Shown: piece after piece, positions 1-4,711 of the stretch | Layout of the letters: every line of letters begins with the position of its first letter | Position numbering within the stretch: position 1 is the first letter of the stretch | Assembly: GCA_002299795.1 (NCBI GenBank) | Contig: DBNP01000050.1 | Span: forward strand, 1-7,749 | DNA: 7,749 bases | Direction: 5' to 3' | Origin: Candidatus Saccharibacteria bacterium UBA669 | Lineage (GTDB): Bacteria > Patescibacteriota > Saccharimonadia > Saccharimonadales > Saccharimonadaceae | The notes under the pieces: generated by a model | Database searches by the model: none | The model's input: the letters and a program-made list of their open reading frames with translations, nothing else | What the model was told of the DNA's origin: nothing | Program-made: the position numbers and the translations under genes

Positions 1-296
1 TGAGACAGTTCGGTTTATATCCGGTATGGACGTTAGGAAATTTGAGAGGATCTACCCTTAGTACGAGAGGACCGGGGCGGACGCACCTCTGGTGTATCGA
101 TTGTGGCCACCTGCTGCATTGTCGAGTAGCTATGTGCGGACTAGATAAGCGCTGAAAGCATATTAAGCGCGAAACTAACCTCAAGATTAGATTTCCCTAT
201 GAGGACACAGAGAGACGATCTGTTTGATAGGTGCAAGGTGGAAGTATGGTAACATATGGAGCCGAAGCATACTAATAGTCCCATTGCCTTTTTATG
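1..296 (+). rRNA. rrl: 23S ribosomal RNA, 3' end (partial)
   Basis: This is domain VI of the large-subunit rRNA, cut by the left window edge. The sarcin-ricin loop (AGTACGAGAGGACC, 60-73) is intact; it is the elongation-factor GTPase docking site. Conserved blocks around 'GCTGAAAGCAT' (151-161) and 'GCATACTAATAG' (267-278) align by eye with the E. coli 3' end. The mature end is set at about 296 by matching the distance from ACTAAT to the E. coli terminus, so it may be off by a few bases. It lies upstream of 5S on the same strand, as expected for an rRNA operon. Confidence 0.97.
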
Positions 297-298
297 TT

Positions 299-340
299 CT
301 CTTTACCGACGTCAATGCTTGCATTGACAGGGGTAAAGAG
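299..340 (+). other. 23S-5S spacer hairpin, probable rRNA processing stem
   Basis: CTCTTTACC (299-307) pairs perfectly with GGTAAAGAG (332-340). Inside it, GTCAATGC (311-318) pairs perfectly with GCATTGAC (321-328), giving a long two-part stem with small internal mismatches. No T-run follows, so it is not a terminator. Its position directly after the mature 23S end suggests a cleavage or end-trimming signal in the pre-rRNA; that role is inferred. Confidence 0.6.
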
Positions 341-474
341 ATAGACTTAACTAGTAATTGGTGTTTATAACACCGGTCAATCATTTACAATACATACGTG
401 CAGCAAGGACATCGAATAAAGGGGTTTGGCCCACCGTGGAGAGCATACGGGACCAAGCGCTTCAGACCCCCTTC
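341..474 (+). other. remaining 23S-5S spacer, no gene
   Basis: No tRNA or coding sequence is recognisable here. A 6-bp hairpin lies at 360-374 (GGTGTT / AACACC). GGGGTTT (421-427) can pair, with one wobble, with AGACCCC (464-470), closing a structure just upstream of 5S that could be the pre-5S processing domain. An open frame running from here across 5S is not believed to be a gene. Confidence 0.5.
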
Positions 475-583
475 TTCGGTGCCCATGGCGATGAGGAAAT
501 ACCTGTTCCCATTCCGAACACAGAAGTCAAGCTCATCAGCGGCGATTATACTGCCACAAGTGGGAAACTAGCACGGTGCCGAA
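475..583 (+). rRNA. rrf: 5S ribosomal RNA
   Basis: Helix I is formed by TTCGGTGCC (475-483) and GGTGCCGAA (575-583), with two G-U pairs. The internal signature 'CCGAACACAGAAGTCAAGC' is the conserved loop B/C region of bacterial 5S (CCGAACnCAGAAGTnAA). The late 'TGGGAAACTAGCACGG' block matches the helix IV/V to helix I junction. At about 109 nt it is somewhat shorter than the usual 115-120 nt. It is followed at once by a terminator, so this is the end of the rRNA operon. Confidence 0.95.
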
Positions 584-587
584 TTAT

Positions 588-620
588 AAAAAGGAGTTCC
601 GAATAGGAGCTCCTTTTTCT
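588..620. terminator. bidirectional Rho-independent terminator after 5S
   Basis: AAAAAGGAGTTCC (588-600) pairs with GGAGCTCCTTTTT (606-618), a 13-bp stem with one G-U pair and a 5-nt loop. It ends in a T-run on the plus strand and, by symmetry, a T-run on the minus strand. It therefore serves both the rRNA operon and the convergent minus-strand gene ending at 631. Confidence 0.93.
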
Positions 621-630
621 TTGGATACTC

Positions 631-993
631 CTACTGCTGGGCGCGGCCAGCCTTGAATAGCTTGAGCCAAGTCATAAATTGCCTGCGGGCTATTTCTACT
701 CGCATATCTTCGCTGACGGAGCCTAGCCGATCTGTATACCAGCTGCGGGTTGATTCACTCAAGTACATCTCAAGTCGACGAAATTCACTCGCGACATCCA
801 TATCACCTCGCTCGACCGAGCCCATAAGAAATTCGAATAACGCTATGCGGTCCCCCAGGTCCTCGGCTCCTTCCTCGTGCAGCAGGGGTAGGATGCGCTC
901 GCCCCATAGCTGTATCTCTTCATGCAGCTTAATCTTCTGTTCGCGCCTTGCCCAGGCATGATGATCGGTTAATTTGTCGAAACTATTTTCCAT
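631..993 (-). CDS. hypothetical charged helical protein (120 aa)
   Basis: I do not recognise a family. The start is well supported: AAGGAG lies nine bases upstream of the ATG. The protein is rich in Glu, Arg and Leu, with amphipathic helical stretches throughout. It has no signal peptide, membrane segment or Cys/His metal motif, so it is probably a soluble, mostly helical cytoplasmic protein. Trp is frequent (W14, W30, W85, W108). It stands alone on the minus strand, convergent with the rRNA operon and sharing its terminator. A good promoter lies about 100 bases upstream, and a more distant structured region (1122-1268) could be an attenuated leader or a separate small RNA. That it is a real gene is likely; its function is unknown. 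Confidence 0.75.
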   Translation of the reverse strand: MENSFDKLTDHHAWARREQKIKLHEEIQLWGERILPLLHEEGAEDLGDRIALFEFLMGSVERGDMDVASEFRRLEMYLSESTRSWYTDRLGSVSEDMRVEIARRQFMTWLKLFKAGRAQQ

Positions 994-1058
994 AAACAGA
1001 CACTCCTTGTGGTGGATATGTTAATAATGAAAGCCAGATTGTGTAAAAATGGAGTAAC

Positions 1059-1080
1059 GTAGCTGCGTGAGCAGGGCTAC
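1059..1080 (-). other. hairpin in the leader of the 120-aa gene
   Basis: Read on the minus strand, GTAG and CTAC form an outer stem, and CTGC and GCAG an inner one. The loop is TCAC and there is a CC bulge. It lies in the untranslated leader between the proximal promoter and the start codon. No known RNA family is recognised. Confidence 0.35.
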
Positions 1081-1091
1081 GAGATTGTTTC

Positions 1092-1120
1092 ATGGTAGCA
1101 CTGCGCAAAACGATTGTCAA
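1092..1120 (-). promoter_or_regulatory. sigma70-type promoter for the 120-aa gene
   Basis: On the minus strand, a perfect -35 TTGACA (plus 1115-1120) is followed 17 bases later by TACCAT (plus 1092-1097, 4 of 6 to TATAAT). The predicted start of transcription is near 1085, leaving a leader of about 90 nt. The -35 box abuts the T-run of the terminator-like hairpin at 1122-1147. Confidence 0.6.
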
Positions 1121-1121
1121 T

Positions 1122-1147
1122 AAAAGAAGCCCGCAAGGGGCTCTTTT
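1122..1147 (-). terminator. terminator-like hairpin upstream of the 120-aa gene
   Basis: AGCCC (1128-1132) pairs with GGGCT (1138-1142) around a 5-nt loop. On the minus strand the tail reads TCTTTTA, and A-rich sequence precedes the stem. The plus-strand tail (CTCTTTT) is also T-rich, so either direction is possible. No protein gene ends here on either strand, so it probably terminates or attenuates a non-coding transcript; the minus strand is favoured because of the promoter at 1240-1268. Confidence 0.6.
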
Positions 1148-1233
1148 GCTGTGTGGTGGATTCTTGGATCTCGCAGAAAGCAAGAATCCTATTTGTGGTG
1201 AATCTCGTAGTTTTTGAAGATTCAAACAGGTGC
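1122..1233 (-). ncRNA. candidate small RNA or attenuated leader with two repeated hairpins
   Basis: Read on the minus strand, a transcript from the promoter at 1240-1268 would run about 110 nt to the terminator-like hairpin. It holds two stems. The first is GAATCT/AGATTC (plus 1218-1223 with 1200-1205). The second is GGATTCTTG/CAAGAATCC, a perfect 9-bp stem (plus 1181-1189 with 1158-1166). Each stem is directly followed by CACCACA (plus 1194-1200 and 1152-1158). A third CACCACA on the same strand lies next to the Shine-Dalgarno of the 120-aa gene (plus 1008-1014). It matches no RNA family I know (not 6S, SRP RNA, tmRNA or RNase P). It could be an independent sRNA or the 5' leader of the downstream gene. 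Confidence 0.4.
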
Positions 1234-1239
1234 CTCCCT

Positions 1240-1268
1240 ATAATAACTCACCAGCAGCATAAGTACAA
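1240..1268 (-). promoter_or_regulatory. possible minus-strand promoter for the candidate small RNA
   Basis: On the minus strand TTGTAC (plus 1263-1268, 3 of 6 to consensus) lies 17 bases from TATTAT (plus 1240-1245, 5 of 6). The start would be near 1233. The same bases also read TATAAT on the plus strand (1239-1244), with a poor -35 at a 19-base spacing, so direction is uncertain. Confidence 0.4.
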
Positions 1269-1270
1269 TA

Positions 1271-1289
1271 GTTTTTATACCATAAAAAC
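1271..1289. promoter_or_regulatory. perfect AT-rich inverted repeat upstream of the KGG gene promoter
   Basis: GTTTTTAT (1271-1278) and ATAAAAAC (1282-1289) are perfect inverted arms around ACC. The repeat ends 14 bases before the -35 box at 1304, a place where activators or UP-element-like sequences act. It has no T-run beyond the stem, so it is not a terminator. An operator role is inferred from position only. Confidence 0.35.
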
Positions 1290-1303
1290 ATTGAGTGTAA
1301 CCA

Positions 1304-1332
1304 TTGACATTTTGTAGCGTTTGTGCTAATAT
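1304..1332 (+). promoter_or_regulatory. strong extended -10 promoter for the KGG gene
   Basis: A perfect TTGACA (1304-1309), a 17-base spacer and TAATAT (1327-1332) with an extended -10 'TGC' just before it. The predicted start is about 1339. It closely resembles the promoter at 6563-6591, including much of the spacer. Confidence 0.8.
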
Positions 1333-1338
1333 AAAGTC

Positions 1339-1441
1339 ATACACATCTCAGATGTGAGGTAAAGCGAGGGTCTGCGCGAACTGTAACAGGGGTAGCGTCG
1401 GCCCTTTTAATATAGCCCATATGGGCAGGGAGATTCCTATC
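1339..1441 (+). promoter_or_regulatory. structured 5' leader of the KGG gene
   Basis: The leader is about 100 nt, long for a gene of 201 bases. CACATC (1342-1347) pairs with GATGTG (1351-1356) at the transcript start. GCCCATATGGGC (1415-1426) is a perfect palindrome directly next to the ribosome-binding site GGGAG (1428-1432), so it could mask translation initiation. I do not recognise a riboswitch class in it. An ATG at 1421 sits inside the palindrome and lacks its own ribosome-binding site. Confidence 0.45.
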
Positions 1442-1642
1442 ATGGCAGGAACTAAAGCTGGTGGCGTGAAAGCTGCTGCAAAGAACTTGGCAAAAGATCC
1501 TAACTTTTACGCTAAAATTGGCGCAAAAGGTGGCCGCAATGGTCATACTGGTGGATTCGCTGCTAATCCTGAGCTTGCACGTATTGCAGGCGCAAAAGGC
1601 GGTCGTATTTCACGCCGCACAAAAAAAGCTACTGACAAATAG
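1442..1642 (+). CDS. KGG-repeat small protein (general stress protein / con-10 type)
   Basis: A 66-aa basic, Gly/Ala/Lys-rich protein with two KGG motifs: IGAKGGRNGHTGGFAANPE and IAGAKGGRISRR. This matches the KGG family of small stress-associated proteins (GsiB, con-10, YmdF types), which are thought to be mostly disordered and linked to desiccation or stress. The specific 'GHTGGFAANPxLARIAGAKGG' form is one I associate with phages and plasmids of Gram-positive bacteria and with Saccharibacteria. The ATG at 1442 is chosen because GGGAG lies nine bases upstream; the in-frame ATG at 1421 would consume that site. It is monocistronic, with a strong promoter and a strong terminator, suggesting high expression under some condition. 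The biochemical role is not established. Confidence 0.88.
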   Translation: MAGTKAGGVKAAAKNLAKDPNFYAKIGAKGGRNGHTGGFAANPELARIAGAKGGRISRRTKKATDK

Positions 1643-1658
1643 TCAGAGGTATAGCGTA

Positions 1659-1697
1659 CAAATAGCCGATTCACAGTGAATCGGCTATTTGTTTTTG
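1659..1697 (+). terminator. Rho-independent terminator of the KGG gene
   Basis: CAAATAGCCGATTCA (1659-1673) pairs perfectly with TGAATCGGCTATTTG (1677-1691) around a 3-nt loop, followed by TTTTTG on the plus strand. The right arm overlaps the last codons of the convergent peptidase-like gene. On the minus strand the trailing T-run is poor, so it should work less well there. Confidence 0.93.
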
Positions 1698-2167
1698 CTG
1701 ACACGCCGGAGGGCGCAGTTTCTCGCTTCATTGCTACGCCATGAGTGACCACAGGCGAGGCAGGCATAGTGAAAGCTGGTCGATTCAACGCCGGTGGCCG
1801 CACAGCGAGGGCAGAGTGATCGCTGGTGTAGCCAGTCCCGGTAGCTATCGAGCGATTCTTGTGCAATATCCTCATCGATTGTCGTTCCGTACTCATGTGC
1901 CAGCTGTAATGCTTCTTGCCATGCATCTCGCTCCATCTCAAGGAGTTGCACGCTGCTAGAGTAGCTTTTGTGTGCCAGGAGCGCGTGTGCTAATTCATGA
2001 AATAGATATTGTTCTGCATGTGGGTGTGCTGGGTTATAGGTGAGAGTACGCTCACGATAGTTCCAGTGAAAAGCATGACCGGTTTGGAAGCTGATTGTTG
2101 CGGAGTCTGCGGCTGGATGGCCGTAGCTACCCTCGAGCTTTCTTATCAGTGAGGTAATCTTTGCCAT
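1685..2167 (-). CDS. HExxH zinc peptidase-like protein with C-terminal zinc ribbon (160 aa)
   Basis: The N-terminal part resembles the ImmA/IrrE metallopeptidase group: HELAH at residues 57-61 supplies two zinc-binding His and the catalytic Glu. E79 in 'MERDAW' is in the right place to be the third ligand. The C-terminal part has CPRC (119-122) and CLAC (136-139), a C4 zinc-ribbon-like knuckle that may bind nucleic acid or protein. There is no signal peptide, so it is cytoplasmic. Relatives cleave or sense repressors in phage, mobile-element or stress circuits, but no target can be named here. The ATG at 2167 is the only plausible start. It lies 41 bases inside the ROK gene and has no Shine-Dalgarno, so translation is probably coupled to ROK. 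Family assignment is fairly sure; function is inferred. Confidence 0.8.
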   Translation of the reverse strand: MAKITSLIRKLEGSYGHPAADSATISFQTGHAFHWNYRERTLTYNPAHPHAEQYLFHELAHALLAHKSYSSSVQLLEMERDAWQEALQLAHEYGTTIDEDIAQESLDSYRDWLHQRSLCPRCAATGVESTSFHYACLACGHSWRSNEARNCALRRVSKNK

Positions 2168-2954
2168 AGTAATAACAACCGTAAATAACTGCTTCTTCTG
2201 GGTGTTGGGCTTGTACAATCTTTGGGCACGCAATATGTGCCGGGAGGTGCTCGATGAGCGCATCCCGCAGGTATTCACCATATCGTTCGAAATACGTGCC
2301 GACGCTGCCGCCAATAATGATAATATCGGGCTGAATGGTGGGAATAACCACTAGGAAGCCACGGCTCATCCGGTCGGCAATTTGTCGCCAGACTCTCTTG
2401 CTCTTGATGTCACGTGCGAATTGTTTGTAGGTTGCAACGATTGCATGACCGCTCGCAAACGACTCCCAGATACACACTTTGCCATCAAACTCAAGAGGTA
2501 TGTGACCGATTTCGCTAAAACGTAGTCCATGGTCTAGTTTGCCGTCCACGACCAGACCGCCACCGATGCCGGTGCTAATGGTGACATATAGTGAGGATAC
2601 GGGTAGTGTGGGGAGGCTGCGCGTTTCACCGAGTGCGCCCAGCTTGGCATCATTTTCGATAAACAAGGGAACGCCGGGCAGTAGGTCTTTGAGTTTTTTG
2701 CCTAGATCGACATTAACCCATGGGAGATTGCCACACCACTTCACGATGCCATTATCAATGACGCCCGGAATCGCTACTACAATGACCTGAACATCTTCGG
2801 GCTGATAGTGCGCGCGCACTACCTCTTTGAGTTGTTTTACGTACTCATGCGGGTCGAGTGGGGTAGGGAATTTGACTGATTCACTAATTTTTCCACGTGT
2901 GCTAAATGATGAGACAAGAGTTTTTGTTCCACCGGTGTCAATTGTAACTATCAT
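2127..2954 (-). CDS. ROK-family sugar kinase (glucokinase-like)
   Basis: A 275-aa protein of the sugar kinase/Hsp70/actin fold. The phosphate-1 motif is DTGGTKT (6-12). GNLPW is at 75-79, then ENDA at 100-103 with D102 the expected catalytic base. Phosphate-2 is STGIGGG (127-133), and the adenosine region has IIIIGGSVG (211-219). It lacks an N-terminal helix-turn-helix, so it should be an enzyme, not a NagC-type repressor. The usual GHxxxxxxxxxCxCGxxGCxE zinc site is reduced: EIGH (148-151) remains, but only C161 is left before WESFASG. I recall the same shortened form in Saccharibacteria homologues. The likely reaction is ATP-dependent phosphorylation of glucose or another hexose in the cytoplasm; the substrate is not certain. 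The start ATGATAGTT directly precedes the motif; the longer frame to 3017 crosses the promoter. It overlaps the peptidase-like gene downstream. Confidence 0.9.
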   Translation of the reverse strand: MIVTIDTGGTKTLVSSFSTRGKISESVKFPTPLDPHEYVKQLKEVVRAHYQPEDVQVIVVAIPGVIDNGIVKWCGNLPWVNVDLGKKLKDLLPGVPLFIENDAKLGALGETRSLPTLPVSSLYVTISTGIGGGLVVDGKLDHGLRFSEIGHIPLEFDGKVCIWESFASGHAIVATYKQFARDIKSKRVWRQIADRMSRGFLVVIPTIQPDIIIIGGSVGTYFERYGEYLRDALIEHLPAHIACPKIVQAQHPEEAVIYGCYYYGKDYLTDKKARG

Positions 2955-2962
2955 ATGTACCC

Positions 2963-2971
2963 AGTGTAGCA
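2963..2971 (-). promoter_or_regulatory. extended -10 element for the ROK gene
   Basis: On the minus strand TGC precedes TACACT (plus 2963-2968, 4 of 6 to TATAAT), an extended -10. No good -35 is visible. The predicted start of transcription is only about two bases before the ATG at 2954, and there is no Shine-Dalgarno, so the mRNA may be leaderless. Confidence 0.45.
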
Positions 2972-2982
2972 TAATCTGTACG

Positions 2983-3011
2983 TTGCCTTTTAATGTGAAT
3001 TGAGGTATAAT
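2983..3011 (+). promoter_or_regulatory. promoter for the LPTTG surface protein
   Basis: TTGCCT (2983-2988), a 17-base spacer, and a perfect TATAAT (3006-3011). Start near 3018. It lies back to back with the ROK -10 element, so the two genes are divergently transcribed from about 50 bases. Confidence 0.8.
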
Positions 3012-3041
3012 ACACAAAGTTATTTAAGAGGTACTGGATAC

Positions 3042-3476
3042 ATGGCACAGCGGATGCAGCAAGGAAACATTGTTGGATATGTGCTGGTGGGAGCGCTACT
3101 ATTGGGACTAATTATTGGTGGTATATTTGTGGTAAAAAATTATACCGCAAAGACTGCGACAGAGAGCAACTCGACCGCTGTAGCCACAGACACCTCGTCA
3201 GACAGCCAGACTTCTCAAACCTCCTCTACGGCTGACGATCTAAAGCGCGCGCTTGAGGAACAAGCGGCTTCGAATCAGCAGGCTGATGGGAATGCCGATG
3301 CATCAAAGACCACCAGTGCATCGCAGCAACAAGCGACAGCGCAGCAGGCGGCCACCACCTCAACTACAGGCACTCTCCCGACAACCGGTCCAGAAGAATT
3401 CATCATGCCACTACTAGGCGCCATTCTCTTGACGAGCACCAGTGTGGCCTACGCTCGTTCTCGGCTCCTTGTCTAG
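3042..3476 (+). CDS. small membrane/surface protein with LPTTG sorting-like tail (144 aa)
   Basis: Residues 10-31 are a strong hydrophobic segment after a short basic N-terminus, so it is a signal peptide or signal anchor. Residues 35-110 are a low-complexity Thr/Ser/Gln/Ala/Asp linker with one charged patch (DDLKRALEEQAAS, 65-77), typical of an extended extracellular stalk. The C-terminus is a sortase-type signal: LPTTG (112-116) followed by P117, a hydrophobic stretch (120-137) and Arg139/Arg141. If both membrane segments are kept, it forms a hairpin with the linker outside. If sortase acts, the product is linked to the cell surface. It has no recognisable enzymatic domain and may be a spacer or adhesin stalk. 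ATG 3042 is chosen over the in-frame TTG at 3000 because AAGAGG lies at 3026-3031 and the TTG precedes the TATAAT box. Confidence 0.8.
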   Translation: MAQRMQQGNIVGYVLVGALLLGLIIGGIFVVKNYTAKTATESNSTAVATDTSSDSQTSQTSSTADDLKRALEEQAASNQQADGNADASKTTSASQQQATAQQAATTSTTGTLPTTGPEEFIMPLLGAILLTSTSVAYARSRLLV

Positions 3477-3502
3477 ACAGATGAGCGCCACTAGTGTACA
3501 AT
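3474..3502 (+). promoter_or_regulatory. promoter for rpsA-infB
   Basis: TAGACA (3474-3479, 5 of 6), a 17-base spacer and TACAAT (3497-3502, 5 of 6). Start near 3509, giving an untranslated leader of about 110 nt before rpsA. It begins on the last codon of the surface-protein gene; no terminator separates the two, so readthrough is also possible. Confidence 0.7.
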
Positions 3503-3572
3503 AAGCAATAATCTAGGTGTGCGCGTGTTTTGGCATGCATCAAGAAATATTAACTTTAAGAGAGGAGTATTG

Positions 3573-3590
3573 ATGAACCTGTCCGCGTAG
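3573..3590 (+). CDS. possible five-codon leader ORF (MNLSA) upstream of rpsA
   Basis: ATG AAC CTG TCC GCG TAG follows a very strong purine tract, AAGAGAGGAG (3558-3567), with a 5-base gap, the best ribosome-binding site in this region. It is out of frame with rpsA and stops 29 bases before the rpsA ATG. AACC (3576-3580 area) and GGTT (3599-3602 area) could close a hairpin around it. It might control rpsA by re-initiation or by changing leader folding. Too short to judge as coding; the evidence is only the site and the context. Confidence 0.3.
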   Translation: MNLSA

Positions 3591-3619
3591 TCGGGAATGG
3601 TTTATTAATAACTTAAAAT

Positions 3620-4690
3620 ATGGCTAAAGCCACAATAACAATGGATGAACTACTCGCAGGTGATAGCGTCAAGCAAATCGCTGCCGGCGAAGTAATTACT
3701 GGTCACGTCTTGAGCGTGCGTAAACATGAAGTATTAATTGATTTAGGCGCGCAGGGCGTTGGATTTGTTCCGCGTCGTGAAGTCGGCTTTAGCCGTCAGC
3801 TCGCCGTTGGTGATGAAGTAACCGCAAGTGTTGTAGATGCCGAGCTTGATAATGGATATTCACTGCTAAGCCTTCGCAAGGCAGCGAAAGATCGCGGCTG
3901 GGAAGAAATTTCTGCCAAGATGGATGCAGGTGAGATTATTGATGTTGCTCCATACGACGCGAACCGCGGTGGTATGCTTGTTGAGTACGAGGGTGTACGC
4001 GGCTTCTTGCCAGTGTCGCAGCTTTCTGCTGAGCACTATCCACGCGTGGGCAGTGCGGACAAGGATGAGATCTTGCAGCGGCTTAACGCACTTGTCGGTC
4101 AGTCGTTGAAAGTACGCATTTTGGACTGTGATCGCAAGATTAACAAACTTATCTTCAGTGAAAAGGAAGCTATCAAAGATGGCCTCGCAGCTCGCTTTGA
4201 GCTACTCAAGATTGGCGATACAGTGACCGGCGTAGTGACTGGTGTGGTTGATTTCGGTGTGTTTGTAAATGTTGATGGTATTGAGGGCCTGGTGCACATT
4301 AGCGAAATTAGCTGGGAACGTGTTAACAATCCAGCAGATTACGTCAAAGTTGGCCAAAACATCGACGCCAAAATTATCAGCATCGACAAAGAGCGCCTCA
4401 GCCTTAGCATGAAGCAGCTTACCAAGGACCCATGGCTGGACGAAGTTGATAAATTCAAGAAAAGCGACAAAGTCGAGGGTACGGTGACTCGCATCACTCC
4501 ATTTGGTGCCTTTGTGCAGATTAGCCCCGCTGTCGAAGCGCTGGTGCATATCAGTGAACTAGGCGGCGGTGAAGGTGTAGACCCTGAAAAAGTCTTCACA
4601 CTTAACGAGCGCAAAGAATTTGTCGTGCTAGACATCGACAAAGAGAATCGCAAAATCTCACTTAGTCTTACTGACAAGAAAAAGAAATAG
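3620..4690 (+). CDS. rpsA: small-subunit ribosomal protein S1, four S1 domains
   Basis: A 356-aa protein made of four OB-fold S1 repeats at about 22-87, 103-182, 198-265 and 282-351. The third and fourth have the classic 'GxVxxixxFGxFVxvxxxxeGLVHISE' pattern (DFGVFVNV 211-218 with GLVHISEI 223-230; PFGAFVQI 294-301 with ALVHISEL 307-314). The first two are more divergent. E. coli S1 has six domains; shorter four-domain forms are common outside Proteobacteria. It binds mRNA on the 30S subunit and helps load weakly marked messages. The C-terminus ends in a Lys-rich tail. An in-frame stop at 3614 fixes the start at ATG 3620, which has no Shine-Dalgarno but lies in AU-rich sequence, as is usual for S1 messages. 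It is followed 55 bases later by infB, so a translation-initiation operon is likely. Confidence 0.93.
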   Translation: MAKATITMDELLAGDSVKQIAAGEVITGHVLSVRKHEVLIDLGAQGVGFVPRREVGFSRQLAVGDEVTASVVDAELDNGYSLLSLRKAAKDRGWEEISAKMDAGEIIDVAPYDANRGGMLVEYEGVRGFLPVSQLSAEHYPRVGSADKDEILQRLNALVGQSLKVRILDCDRKINKLIFSEKEAIKDGLAARFELLKIGDTVTGVVTGVVDFGVFVNVDGIEGLVHISEISWERVNNPADYVKVGQNIDAKIISIDKERLSLSMKQLTKDPWLDEVDKFKKSDKVEGTVTRITPFGAFVQISPAVEALVHISELGGGEGVDPEKVFTLNERKEFVVLDIDKENRKISLSLTDKKKK

Positions 4691-4711
4691 CAGTGTCGTA
4701 AACGGATAATT

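Noticed and set aside
358..606. Open frame across the spacer and 5S rRNA
   Set aside because: It covers the whole 5S gene and part of its terminator; the 5S identity explains the sequence.
653..961. Plus-strand open frame antisense to the 120-aa gene
   Set aside because: No ribosome-binding site, and a Ser/Arg-rich translation typical of a shadow frame; the minus-strand gene has a clear Shine-Dalgarno and promoter.
983..1225. Minus-strand 80-aa open frame
   Set aside because: It crosses a terminator-like hairpin and a promoter and has no ribosome-binding site; composition does not look coding.
1114..1317. Plus-strand 67-aa open frame before the KGG gene
   Set aside because: It has no ribosome-binding site and ends on the KGG promoter; the region is better explained as regulatory DNA.
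1421..1441. N-terminal extension of the KGG protein from ATG 1421
   Set aside because: It would place the Shine-Dalgarno GGGAG inside the coding region and start within a palindrome; ATG 1442 fits better.
3000..3041. TTG start for the surface protein
   Set aside because: It lies upstream of the TATAAT box and of the expected transcript start.
3477..3619. tRNA or known riboswitch in the rpsA leader
   Set aside because: No cloverleaf or known conserved core is visible; only a promoter, a purine tract and the mini-ORF can be supported.
4202..4549. Minus-strand open frame opposite rpsA
   Set aside because: Shadow of a well-supported gene; no ribosome-binding site or family resemblance.
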